Source: Physcia stellaris (Eukaryota; Ascomycota; Lecanoromycetes; Caliciales; Physciaceae). Taken from it: a stretch of DNA of 64,000 nucleotides. This document shows positions 32,501 to 43,403 of this stretch, piece after piece. The DNA lies in the NCBI GenBank assembly GCA_018902385.1, contig JABSSW010000002.1, forward strand, positions 186,001-250,000, written 5' to 3'. The notes under the pieces were generated by a model that was not told the DNA's origin, searched no databases, and worked only from the letters and a program-made list of their open reading frames with translations. The stretch's first letter is position 1. Each line of letters opens with the position of its first letter. The translations under genes and the position numbers were made by a program.

Positions 32501-33679
32501 GGAGCCGCCATCACCGCAGGTACAAGTTGGTCCCATGAATTCTCACCATATGGGCCAGTATATGCCCCGGGACACGATGCCATCTCATTCACACTCCAGA
32601 CAATCATCTGCCTCCTTCGAAAGATCAACCTTTGAAAACCCCTCCGTCTCTGCGCCAACTCAGCCCATCGCTCGCCCAGCCCCGATACAGCGACCATCAA
32701 GTGTCGCTCCTCACCAGCAGGGAGACCAAGCTCGTCGTAATACACATGGGGACGTGGACGATCTGAGTAATCATCTAGGAAGCAGCGCACTACTCGATGA
32801 TACAGATGTACCCTTGTCATCAAATCCCAGTGCCTCCAGGCGAGGAAGCACTGCACTTGGTGGACCTCGTCCTACTCGACATGGTTTCAATGGATCTTCG
32901 TCATTCCAAGATCCTATTGGCAGTAAATTTGTATCCAATCCTGTATTGCTCCCGTGCTAATGCTATTCGTAGCTGCTAAAACGGATGGCTTTCGGCCGCC
33001 ACCGCTTGGTGATGGAATCGGTAACACGTGGAATACAGCCCAAGCTCAAATGCATGGTCCGCCATTATCGGGTCCTGCTCCTTGGTCCAATGCACCTAGT
33101 GAGTAAAATGTAATGCTACACCTCCTCTGTCCGCTAACAGCCAATACAGGACCCGGTTGGCCGACTAACAATACCTTTGGACTTATGGGCGGTCCTCCAA
33201 GGCCTAGCGGCTCAAGAGCTGTGACGATTCGATTGCTGGTATGTCAAGCGTGTAACAAGCTCACGGCACATCCTCCGCAAACCAGCAGAGGTGGCTATCA
33301 TAATGTTCAAGACGTTTTGCGTACAGTAGACGTCATGAAGCCATCGCATGAGGGCCCCATTTCCATGGAGGAGATGCTGGACATCTGCGATACGGAAGGC
33401 AACACGCAAAACGGCGGAGGGTCTTTCAAAATTGACTCTCACGGCCCTGTGGGCATGTATGTCAAGTTCGAGCCCGGACGCAGCACGTCCATGAGTATGG
33501 GGGAAATTGGGAGTCCTGTACCTGGGGAGCCATGCCTGCTTTTGGGGGCGGGAGGGGCTTCCAGCAACCTGGCTTTTGACCTCCATTTCACGATAAACTT
33601 GCTGCATGGTGCTAATAGAGTAGTAGTATCAACGATTAGTTCTGCACTTGTGGGCGCTTCTTGTACTGCCCGACTTTGA
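29517..33679 (+). CDS. NST1: NST1 stress-response protein
   Basis: NST1 is a fungal protein linked in yeast to salt tolerance and splicing factors; mechanism is poorly known. Five exons: 29517-30852, 30903-31153, 31203-32922, 32973-33098, 33150-33679. Seen: [18 protein letters not shown] near residue 100; [38 protein letters not shown] (a CxCxxC motif); acidic tracts; [20 protein letters not shown]; then a ~200-residue Lys/Glu/Arg coiled coil; a Pro/Ser-rich region; and [14 protein letters not shown] near the end. The literal frame gives 1320 aa with a strange tail. One extra G in the G4 run at 33524-33527 would give [17 protein letters not shown] and a stop at 33577-33579 (1287 aa), which I think is the true end. 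All introns are 49-51 nt; the fourth has GCTAAC. Confidence 0.93.
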
Positions 33680-33881
33680 GGGCTGCATGGGCTATGGGTT
33701 GGGGATCGGGCATTGCACGGCTTCAAAGAAGTGAATTGTTGTGCAGCGTGCTTGAGGATTCATAGCTGGCCCAGAGATAGAGCTGTCCAGATAGATTGGT
33801 CATCACAATAATGATGACTTTAATCTTTTCTTGCTTCGTTACGGAACCTAGCTTTTCTACCTCACCCTATTACCACAGCCG

Positions 33882-34835
33882 CTACTCTACTCTTTTCAAG
33901 AAACCGTTGACCCTTTCAAAGACATCTTTTGCAGGCTGACCGAGCTCCTTTAAAGTATGCGATGCGCCTGGGATTATCGCACTCCTTGGGTCAACAACTC
34001 CACCACCTTCTTTGATAATCCGCGACCACCGGTCCAGCAGCAACTGCTTGTCCAGACTTTCCGGTACATGCGCATCACTTCCCGAATACAGGATCAGGAT
34101 CGGCGTCCCCGTTGACCCAATCTTCCCAAAGGTCCCCCTCAACCTCTCATCATCAAAATCACTACTGAAATAATCATCCTCACCAGCATGCTCCGGCCCA
34201 GGACTGACAAGACTCAGCCAACGATTCGCAGATATCGGGGCCGCGAAGATCATATTCGTAATACTGTCCGGGAGTACGTCGTTGCCCCTGCCTTCCCTCA
34301 CATATCTCTGCGCCAGATCTACGCTTCTCTTTTTATGCTCCGGGTCCTCCATTACATCGAATGCCTCACGATCACTGATACCGGCCTGCATGATCGCGCC
34401 GTCGATCTTGGGGCGTTGACCCGGGCTGGTGAGGTAGTGCATTACGTCCTGGCAGCCGGTGGAATGGCCCATCAGAACGAGGTTACCGTCCGGTCGCAGT
34501 CGTCGGAAGTATTCGACGCACTGGGTGATTTCTCGGACATCTTGCGAGAGATCGGATGTTCCGAAGCCGGTGTATGATGAACTGGTGAGGATCTCGACTA
34601 GGGAGCAGCTTTGGAGGGATTGGGCGAGGAGTGGAGTGTAAGGGGTGGTGAGGAGTCCATCGCTGAGACCACCGATGAAGATTAGAATATTTTGATTGGT
34701 TGAGGGGTTCGAGGCCTTGTGTTCGAAGGCAACGAGGCGTGGAGCCTGGGCTTTGTGAGCTGGATATTATCGATGAGACTGAAAATGATATACATATCGG
34801 TGTAGTATGCCAGGGATTGGTTCTGGGAAGCTCAT
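33882..34835 (-). CDS. DUF1749 alpha/beta hydrolase
   Basis: 301 aa in two exons (34835-34794 and 34745-33882); the 48-nt intron joins GILHRY to APRLVAFEHK. It is an alpha/beta-hydrolase of the DUF1749 family, which includes the fungal siderophore esterase SidJ. Seen: NILIFIGGLSDGLLT (oxyanion-side strand), the nucleophile elbow VLMGHSTGCQD, the acid region ILYSGSDAHVPES, and the catalytic His in IPGASHTLKEL. So Ser, Asp and His are all in place. There is no signal peptide, so it is probably cytosolic. Substrate is unknown. A siderophore role is not supported by neighbours: the nearest iron-related gene, a ferric-reductase-like one, is 12 kb away. Convergent with NST1. Confidence 0.88.
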
Positions 34836-35946
34836 GCTGGACACTTTGGTTGTCAGATAATCGTGGGTATGGACCACACTAAAACTCGGGGCATTAGGCA
34901 ATAATAGCGGCTGGTGATTGGCTGCTGCAGGGTTGAGATTGGGGGCTTTTCAGCTACGGTACTTTTCTTCAGAGCAGAGAGCTGAAGTGTTCTAAAAGCC
35001 TGCCAGGGGCTTGAAGAAGATCTTCTCGACTCTCAAATCGGCTTACCATGCCCTCGGTGCTCAATTTTCTACGTGTGAGGGAGAAAGGACCTCAACGCAA
35101 CGCTGTCAAGGTAAATCATGACTTCGCAGGCAGTGCTCAACTGTGATCCATGAGCATTGTCCAGTCCCACGCCTGTCAGTCTACACATTACCGCATCCAG
35201 TGGTGGAAGTCCCGAGGCATCCAATTGATGCGAAGGGCAATCGATGCTTCGACCGCGGCTGATGGAGATTATCTTTGGCTACGAGTACACATGCAGAAGA
35301 GTACGGCGTTCTCAGGCGCGCCTGATGGCGCGGATATAAAGCTGGGGGCTGGTGCCAAGACGTAAGGTATATTCCAAAGGACCAAAATACTTTAGATATG
35401 CCACTTCCAGCCGCGACACAAATTAACTGGCTGAGATCTGAATCATCGCGCAAAGAGCACGCAGTGGTCCGCCCATCATCTCGGAGCTGTAACCTATTTC
35501 GGGCAGCGCTCCCTTTTCTACACATCTGTCGAGCCCAGCGAGCTTCTCGCCGCCTTCAGTCACTGGTTCGACGTACAAGCGCTGGTTAGACCTTCGGCAC
35601 AAGGTTGCTAATTCGTCGTGTCTTCGCTTCCATGTACCTGAAGAAGAATATCCTACCTCGCTTTCTTAAGTCTAGGCATTCTTGACGTCAAGCGATCGAG
35701 CAGCCAGCGTCTGACCAAGATGCTGACTGCTTTAGTGCGAGAATGACGAGCCGCGGACACCGAATGTAGGTGTAAGTCGACGTCTTGAATACGAGTAGGT
35801 GCTCAGCTTATGTATAACATCTTTTCCTTACTGCTGAAGTCTTTCACTTCTACTTGAACCAATTTCACACCTCTCGATATCAATCTTCTTAATTCTCTTC
35901 CATTGAGTAACCCTTTCCTGAAAGCTCAGAGTCAAAAGTCTTCACA
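34836..35946. other. Intergenic, about 1.1 kb, divergent
   Basis: Between the starts of the hydrolase gene (minus) and the small membrane-protein gene (plus). No ORF looks family-like. The last ~120 bases are pyrimidine-rich (ctttcacttc and similar), typical of a fungal leader. Confidence 0.5.
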
Positions 35947-36639
35947 ATGGGTAGAGAACAGGCAGACCTAGAAGTTGGCAGCCCCGCGGGTTCCTCAACG
36001 TACGGCAAACAGGACGAGTATCCAACAGCGTTCAACTTGGAAGGGCCAGAATACTTCCCGTACAAGCGGCATAAGCAATCAATCAAACGAAGCTACACAA
36101 TTCCAACAACGCTACTGATCCTCAGCATCGCTCTGCTTTTGTGCTGTGCAGCAGCAGCGCTTGCTAGCTATTTTGCCATTGTGTTTCACAAACGGGCAGT
36201 GAGGTGGTATGTTGAAATGCCATGCACAAGTTGGTTTTCTATGTTGACTTGATCCTCCAGCTCTTCTGGCGAACCACAACCCATTGCTCAAGGGCTCAAT
36301 TCGACCACTGACGCCTCACCTTTGGTACCTACCTCGTCTTGCTCCAGTCTCAACGCCTCGTATACCTCAGCCATCAGTTCCACCAAATTTACACCCCATT
36401 GTGGCACGTGGTTTCAAGGGAACAATCTACTCGGAGTGTATGTTTACACATTTGAGGCTTGTATGGATGCTTGTGCTAGCTATAATGGGTATGACTACAT
36501 GCACAACGGTTCACGCTGTTATTCAGTCACCTACGATGCATTTAAGGAGGTTGGCGGTAGAGGCAACTGCTGGCTAAAGGCAAGGCCAAACATTGCAGCG
36601 ACCGCACGGAATGTCACGGATAGCGCCGTACTTGAATGA
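35947..36639 (+). CDS. Single-span membrane protein with small Cys-containing outer domain
   Basis: 212 aa, exons 35947-36206 and 36261-36639 with a 54-nt intron (GTATGT donor). N-terminal cytosolic part of ~50 residues, then one strong span (TIPTTLLILSIALLLCCAAA), so type II topology is likely. The outer part has TSSCSSLNASYTS, CGTWFQGNNLLGVYVYTFE, ACMDACASYNGYDY and RCYSVTYDAF, ending with CWLKA. The Cys spacing and the 'ACMDACASY' turn recall PAN/apple-like folds in fungal surface proteins, but that is inference. Several N-glycosylation sites are present. No partner or function can be named. Confidence 0.75.
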
Positions 36640-37648
36640 TCTCGCCACACATCTTTCGACTTCTTCAAACCCTGAGAGAAGAGCCACAGTCAAGGACGTA
36701 GCGTCAGTCATAAGCAGACGCAAAGACCATGCACTGGGGGAGGCTGGCACGCCTTTCTTAGCGCCAGGAGGCCGCCTGGAGGTTACGGAGTACTGGCCAA
36801 TGTCTCCCCGCCAAACAGTCTGACGTACCCGGGACGCAGTTTGGTTGTGGCCTTGTGTCTCGCCTCACCTGAACCCTTGCCAAAAACATTAGGGTGCCAT
36901 ACCAGTGGAATGATATTGCGACGTCGGAGCCGCAACGACCTAAAATATCGTCCTTATGGTCGGGTCAACAATGCAATTCTTCGACATCCAAGGAGAAACC
37001 CCGCGTCGCTGAGAGAAACGCAAAAATCAGAACAGCTACTGTATTAGACATGATCATGGAAGCGGGTTGTAATGGGCCTTGAAGCTCGCTCTAGGACCTT
37101 TTCAGGAGCCAGATTGGGATATCCAGAAACTCATTCGTACTTTTGAAAAGGCTTTTTGCACCATGAACAATGAGAAGTGACGATTAGCTAAAAGACGCGC
37201 TATCAATAGGCTGTACTCCGCATAACTACGATAACTTGAGGGACTCCAATCTACTAAAAGTCTCATCTGTAATTCAACATGAGATTCAAAGCCAAACAAG
37301 GGATGTCTCGAGAGACCCCCTTCTTATAGCCTGCCACAAAAAAGCAAGTGGTCGATAGGTTGCACAGACTGTGCAACATTACCTTTCATTTTATCAAGCT
37401 TTCTTCAGTTCCATCATGTAGTCAATTCCTTTCGTAGAACATTGTATTCCAAACGGCGACTGGGGTGCTGATATGTCAGTTGAACTCACAAAACCCACTA
37501 TTTCAAACGGCGACTCGGGTGGTGACATGTCAATTGGAGTGTCGACGTCGTTGAACCTCGCAAACCTTCCACGCTCGATTTTTACTATGGAGCGCGTGCG
37601 CTGAAGGCTTAACATCCGATTGAGCTTACCATCCCTCCCCAGCCTCAT
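36640..37648. other. Intergenic or poorly coding, about 1 kb
   Basis: No confident gene. The right end (37394-37648, minus) holds an 84-codon ORF that starts immediately after the stop of the next ORF. It contains a 54-bp-period duplication (37445-37537) that repeats an SP-rich segment in frame, so it may be a last exon of that doubtful gene. Confidence 0.4.
37445..37537 (-). repeat. Diverged duplication, 54-bp period
   Basis: About 39 bp at 37445-37483 recurs at 37499-37537 with six differences (shared core caaacggcgact). The period is 18 codons. On the minus strand both copies encode a similar PxSPFxI segment, hinting at old coding sequence. Confidence 0.7.
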
Positions 37649-38125
37649 TCAAGACCACACCCGGTAATACCAGCCTCTGTAGCTTAGGCCATTCTTCACT
37701 GGTAAGAACAGGCAGAACAATCTCCCCGAACCTCCTCCTTGAACCTTCACCCCACTCCATGGATCATCCTCTTCTTCAACACCAGGTGAAATGTTTCCAC
37801 GACCCTGCAGTGTCGATGGCGAGGCTGGGTACCGATCCTCCAGCTTTAGCTCTACCGGTGTCTTAAAGACGTTCGAGGGCATCACCGGCCACTCAGAGAG
37901 CACAGCGCGGTTACATTCGTAATCGAAATTCCAACGAAGGTACGTCAACCTCCTCTCCGATTCCACCAACCCAGCCAACTTGCACAGATGCAAATGATTG
38001 AGGTTCCCCAAACGTGGGGCCATCAGCCCCAGGGAAAGCAAGCCTCCCGAATGCTGCTCTTGCCATGTACTGGATTCGGCCAGCTTAGGAAGCGGCAGAG
38101 TGAGATACGAAATGATAAGTATCAT
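37649..38125 (-). CDS. Doubtful LRR-like ORF, possibly a gene fragment
   Basis: 158 codons from ATG 38125. The middle has leucine-rich spacing (MAPRLGNLNHLHLCKLAGLV, then LTYLRWNFDYECNRAVL), as in fungal F-box/LRR proteins. There is no F-box and no upstream exon that I can see. The C-terminal third is not family-like and the next ORF begins at once after the stop, so introns are probably being read through. Either a small unrecognised gene with introns or a remnant. Confidence 0.3.
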   Translation of the reverse strand: MILIISYLTLPLPKLAESSTWQEQHSGGLLSLGLMAPRLGNLNHLHLCKLAGLVESERRLTYLRWNFDYECNRAVLSEWPVMPSNVFKTPVELKLEDRYPASPSTLQGRGNISPGVEEEDDPWSGVKVQGGGSGRLFCLFLPVKNGLSYRGWYYRVWS

Positions 38126-38627
38126 CCGGAGAGAAGATTGCGGATCCTTTTGCCCACCTAGGCTACATGAACCCTTTGCTTAGAACTATGCCAAGGCTAG
38201 ACAGTCAGCTGTAGGCATGATATCTCGATTACGGCGGGGCAATTATTAGTCTTTTCTGAATCATCTCAACATCGCCTGGATACATCAGAAGCAGAATATC
38301 CAGAAGAGGACGATGGAGCCCTTGCAGCAGCACAACGCGCACAATCACCCCGCAGGACTGAATCACCGGTTCATGGACATAGTCTCCCCAAATCAGAAGG
38401 CATTGACGGCACTAGGAGTACTCGCAAGGAGCAGAGTTGATTGTATCATATCCAAGACCGGAGACTGAGACTGAACCCTTTACCCCAACTAGCGAGGCTG
38501 GCTAGCAGGGTCGGCCCGCTAGATACTCCACATGCGAGATGATTCCCGAGACCTGCATAACCGTTCCATTGCGTGGATCCTCATCAGAGAAAGCTCTTTT
38601 GTAAAGAGAATAACCTCCGACTTAACC
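38126..38627. other. Intergenic, about 500 bp
   Basis: Upstream of TRAPPC12. The TRAPPC12 reading frame is open back to another ATG at 38532, but that extension is not protein-like. Nothing else was recognised. Confidence 0.5.
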
Positions 38628-40300
38628 ATGGAAGACTCTCAAAGCGCCAGCACCAATCTGTCGTCCAAGAGGCACAGCAGGAATGCCTCATACAACAGAA
38701 GTAATTCGCACTCTCTCGACTTGCTCTATGCGTACAATGAGTTGACCATCTAGCCAGCGCCCTTAGCTAGACGCTCGACCAGAGGTCCTCTGGACGTCGA
38801 AGAGTACCTTGTCCCAATGCACAGCTTCGAAACACATCTCTAAGATATCAGCCCTCTAGCCGCATCCTCCACATCCGAAGCCTCGAACATCCCACTCCCA
38901 TCGACGCCTTTCTCCCCGCCTAAACCCCAGTCCCGAACACCAGAACCACCACTCCTCCCACCCTCTCCACCTCCAAAAGACTTCTCTTACCTCCAACGCC
39001 CTGGGATCTTCCATCCATTATCAAACCTCGTACTAAACCCCTTCCCCGCCTCATCCCCCAACGCTAACTGCTCACTCAAACCAGGACATCCCCCACCCTT
39101 CCGCACGCCCGCGCACACTCCCCCTCTCACGCCCTCAACCCCCCTCCCCACCCTCCTCGCAGCCCACGCCTACCGCCTCGCCGCCATCTCCAGCGCCACA
39201 ACCCTCAGCACCACCCCCTCCGGCTCCCTTCCCCCCTCCCAGATCTTCTCCCTCTTCTACACCCGCCTCGCAAGCCTGGTGCTCTTAAACCTCACGCCCC
39301 TCGCAGCGCAGGAGAGTAAAGTCCTGGAAGACATCCACAGCCCCTTCTACCGCGAACCCAGCACCGCTACGGGACACAATATCCTGCCGTGGGAGCTGAG
39401 GGTGTTGGTGGTGCGGTTGCAGGGGGTTGCGGGCGGTGATTTGAAGAGGAGTATCGTGGGGTATTATGAGCTTGCGCGGGATGCGAGGAGGGAAGTTGTG
39501 GAGGCGGAGAATGCAGAGGAGAAACAATTATGGAAGGACAGGTTGAGGGAGTGTGGTATTGCGGTCGGGAATTGTCTTGTTGAGATGGGGGATTTGGGGG
39601 GCGCGAGGAGGCATTTTGAGGGACTGAGAGGCCGGGGAGAGGGGAGGGGGAATGAGGATGAGGTTTTGGATGCGAGGCTGGCGCTCATCTCTCTGAAGTT
39701 GGGAGATGTGGATGCTGCGAGGCGGTATCTGGAGGCAACAGAGGGGGAAGATGGGAAGGAGATCATAAGGCCGCTGATCAGCATGGCGGACGGACGCTAC
39801 GAGGACGCTGTCGAAGAATGGCGCGCGCTGAGAGGCGGTCCGCATGACACGGTTGCTGCGCAGAATCTGGCGGTGTGTCTGCTGTATGCGGGCAAATTGG
39901 ACGAGGTAAGAATCTCGTTGAACCTATATTCTGATTCCACCTCCTGGGACCAGTACCCATCTACACACCTCCCTTGAAGTTGTGATGGCAATATCATACA
40001 TCTCTCGTTCTCATCCAAATTCAACAAACCTCGTCCCATGTACATGGAAATGTCTAACAGCGCTAATAAATTCGCCGGCAGACATCCTCACTTCTCACCG
40101 CCTTGGTCGACGCGGGCCATTCCTTCCACGCTCTAACCTTCAACCTGGCAACGGTCTACGAGCTCTCCAGCGAGCGGTCACGGGCCAAGAAAATGGAGCT
40201 GGCGGAGAAAGTCGCCGGATCGATGATTGTGGATGGTAAGAGTGAAGAGGGAGGAGGGTCAGTTTGGGCTGAGAGGGGCGATGCGGATTTCAAGTTATGA
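38628..40300 (+). CDS. TRAPPC12: TRAPP complex subunit 12 (TRAPPC12-like TPR protein)
   Basis: TRAPPC12 is a TRAPPIII-type tethering subunit in filamentous fungi and animals, acting at the Golgi/ER interface. Exons: 38628-38700, 38767-38803, 38852-39905, 40082-40300; 460 aa. Seen: an N-terminal Ser/Arg stretch (KRHSRNASYNR), a Pro-rich linker, KDFSYLQRPGIFHPLSNL, then AAHAYRLAAISSATTLS, FSLFYTRLASLVLLNLTP, AAQESKVLEDI and ILPWELRVLVVRLQGV. TPR-like helices follow, up to the last exon (HALTFNLATVYELSSERS). Introns 1 and 2 (66 and 48 nt) are both multiples of three and each carries an in-frame stop; unspliced, the N-terminus would be cut off. The GC content of the third exon is very high. Confidence 0.85.
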
Positions 40301-40544
40301 TAGTCCTACGACTAAGGTAGAGAGAGTGTTTGGAAGTAGTGTATTCGATACTTTTTGGATTGAATGCTTCTATCGATTTCATATCCAGACCTGCTTTACC
40401 CATTTTCTGCTTCACATATAGAAAAGCAACAAGCCGACGCAAGCAGAGCAAACAACCCACCCCCCTTGTCCGTCATTCATCGTCGCACGTCGTGATACTG
40501 GGTGAATCCTGACCGCTATTTCCGAAAAGATGAATCCGGCAGGA

Positions 40545-41977
40545 TCACGAACCCGTAGAAGTGCTCTTCGCCTTTTTGTTCCCATTATTGCTGGTAATCG
40601 GGACGCCCCCATCCGACTCATCTCCTTTCTCCAATGCCTCCCCTTGACGCTTCCGGCCCTTCCCAGCTGTAGCAGAGCTTCCGGAAGCACTAGCCTTCCG
40701 CCTAGCCCATCCGTCAAATGGACTCCGCTTTCCGCCTTTCTTCTTGACTTCCAGCGGCCCATCATCCAACGGGGAAGCTTCGACTGCCTTCTTGGTAGCA
40801 GCCCGCGTGGCGTGGACAGTGGTAGGTGGAGTAGCTGGGGTGAAGCTTGTCTTTACTGGTGTCACCACCCGTGCGCCCCCTTGCTCCTCGTTTTCTGTTT
40901 CTTCGGTGGCGATGTCGGTCATGTCGCTGTCGTGGGAAGCTTCTATGTCCGTGACTGCTTCTTCGTCGGCAAGCTGACGCTCGCGCTGTTGTTGGGCGGT
41001 AGGAAAGAGTAGGCGAGGCTTGACAGAGGAGCGAGTAAAGTGGGTTGACAATATCGAAGGATTGTCGCCTGATAGAGGAGATTCGCGTGGGAAGGGTTTA
41101 AAGATCTTGCGGCCGCGGCTAGAAAAGGCGTCAGTAGGAGAACGGAAAGAAAGAGAAAAGTGAGAGATTGGGAAGGAATGGCTCACAAGACATAGACCAT
41201 GCCTCGCTCGTGGTCGAATACATCCTTGATCGTTTCCTTGGTGGCCGAATCAGATCCAGCCTTTCGTTTCTTGCTGGGTTTAGACTTGCTGGGGATCTCT
41301 GGCGGATCGCGCTTCAAGGGATGGTCGATGAATGGGTTGTCCTCACTTAGGTCAAGCTCGGGAACTTTGTCCTGGGAATCTGTGAATATCTTGATGCCTC
41401 CTTCCGATTCCTCGTCACTGTCAAGTGAAAATCCGACATGCCGTTTGTTGCGCTTGTTCTTCCTGGGTGTAGGCATCGCTTCTTCTGCAGTATCTGGGCG
41501 CACAGGAAACAGAACCCGACCAATACCGTTGGCAGGTTGCACCTGCTTCTTACGAGGTGTCTTTGCTGGTGTGGGAAGCATACTTGCACCCATGTTTGAA
41601 GCTTGTTGATGTGAAGCTAAGGCATCATCCATGACCTGAAACGGATCAACGTCAATGGACCCGTTCATCACTCCGGACTTTCGGCCTTTGGATTTCCCAG
41701 TGTTGAAAAGCTTCTTTTGTGGAGACGATTGAGCTGAGGGTGGAGGCGAATGGGGATGTGTAGCTGAGTGAGTTGTCGATCCCTTGCTAGACTTTGATTT
41801 TGATTCGAATTGCGACGAAAGCCGTACTGACTGTGGCGGGGGTGTTTGAGCGGCGCGCTGGCTAGACTGGCGCGTACTTTTTCTGGTTGAGTATGGCTGA
41901 TAAGTATCGTACTTTGCACCATGTAGCGGCGTTGGCGGGGTGTGTAAGGTTGTTCGCAGTGGTGGCGTAGTGGCCAT
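40545..41977 (-). CDS. Fungal TP-rich, probably nuclear protein of unknown function
   Basis: 454 aa, exons 41977-41187 and 41118-40545. The 68-nt intron (GTGAGC) joins MVYV to FRGRKIFKPF. I do not recognise a named family. Visible: an N-terminus TTPPLRTTLHTPPTPLHGAK with several S/T-P sites; STPxK-like TPAKTPRKK; a short basic RKNKRNKRHVGFSLDSD; an acidic ELDLSEDNPFIDHPLKR; basic clusters KPSKKRK and KKKGGKRSPFDGW; and a C-terminal Lys/Ser tail. No enzyme motif or membrane span. The density of S/T-P and basic motifs suggests a nuclear CDK-type substrate, which is inference. The start is ATG 41977; divergent from DUO1, 430 bp apart. Confidence 0.75.
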
Positions 41978-42407
41978 TGCGCCAATGTAGAGGCGGTTTG
42001 GGTTCAATATGAGCCTATCTAGGCAAGCGGTCCGTATTTGCTATCTCAATGTGTTTTCCGATCTGTTTATCTTAACACCACAGGAATGCTTAGAAGTAGT
42101 ACCTAGTACCCGAATGAGCCGGACGAAAGCTACTTGTGCAATCTATGACGGGGAATATGCAAGAGGGTACAGGGAGGAGCAAAAAGCCATGGAATACAGT
42201 GTGTGTATACGGTCGAGAGAGTAAAGAATGAAAACCGTGGTGGTGTCGTTAGGTTGCCCCAGCCATCCGAATGCCACATCAAGTTGCCAAGCCCGGAGGC
42301 TGGCAGCAAGCGCGCGTCTCAACACGTCGTTCCACAACACTACGCGCTTGATTCAAGCCTCACATGTGAAACCGACACTCGTCAACAAGAGATTTGGTCC
42401 ACATAGC
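41978..42407. promoter_or_regulatory. Divergent promoter region, 430 bp
   Basis: Between the TP-rich protein gene (minus) and DUO1 (plus). The DUO1 frame stays open back to an ATG at 42228, giving a 60-residue Arg/Ser/Ala-rich extension (discussed as a finding). No defined site was recognised. Confidence 0.5.
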
Positions 42408-43234
42408 ATGGCTTCCAACGGCGTTAGCTCTCAGATGAACGACTTGCATCTCTCGGATACGGATACCGAAGATCTTTTTGCCTCCCCATCCCATGTTGAG
42501 CAGAAGAAAGCCCAAAAGTCTAAGCGCTTAGTCTCGGAAAATACACAAATCCCAAAGACTCCGGCGTCATCATCGAAACCCAATCCCACTTCAGGCGAAT
42601 CAAAATATGACACGGAAGAAGCGAGGGAGGCCGCACTCCGCAAGGAATTGGCCGGCATAAGAAATATAAATCAGGTAGTTGAAGGTGTGATTGAAAGCTT
42701 GGACAAATCGAAGAGTAACATGGATGTAAGAGGCTGTTCGCCCCATTCTCTACGTATGCCTGGACAAGCTCCAAAACTCATCTGCATCTTCAGTCTCTAT
42801 CTGGTACAGTTACGAATGCTTGCACTCTCTTACAAACCTGGACCCGCATCCTGTCTCAGACCGAACATAATCAACGCCTCATACTGAACCCATCATGGCA
42901 TGGCGCAACGCAAGACATAGCCGATATGGAGAATGAGACCATCCTTAAGCAGCAGGAGAAAGAGAGACGCGATATCGAAGAGGCGCAGAGAAGGGAGGCT
43001 TCTGCTCGGAAGGCGGAAGAGGACGAGAGAAGGAAGAGCGAAGCCTCAAGTGTGAGGGGGCCTCGTGGCAGCAGAGGTAAAGGGAGGGGAGTAACAAGAG
43101 GGTCCGGCAGTGGCTACGTCAGTGTTGGAGGCCAAGGAGGTATAAGGGGGACCGCGAGAGGTGGAACAACGCCGGGAAGATCTACTAGCGGCATAGGTCG
43201 TGGCATAGGCGGTAGACATCGAGGGAAAACTTGA
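42408..43234 (+). CDS. DUO1: DASH complex subunit Duo1
   Basis: Part of the kinetochore DASH/Dam1 ring that couples chromosomes to spindle microtubules. 252 aa, exons 42408-42725 and 42794-43234; the 68-nt intron has GTAAGA. Seen: DTDTEDLFASPS; AREAALRKELAGIRNINQVV and EGVIESLDKSKSNMD, the conserved Duo1 helix; then TVTNACTLLQTWTRILSQTE, NQRLILNPSWHGATQDIADM, a charged helix, and a Gly/Arg-rich tail (GRGVTRGSG, GGIRGTARGG). The tail is typical of filamentous fungal Duo1. The start is the ATG nearest the conserved part. Convergent with VPS35, with only ~170 bp between stops. Confidence 0.93.
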
Positions 43235-43403
43235 TCACGGATCGAGTTTTCTAACATCTGGCCTGGCGTTGTATGGTTGAGACTGTTGATTTCCAGCGTA
43301 GATACCCCTCGGTAGTTGGAGTTTGGACCAGCTCATGGATGCTTTTAATGATCTGTAATCGAATGAAGGTTCCAAAGATCGCGAGGAAAATTGAACTGTA
43401 CAT

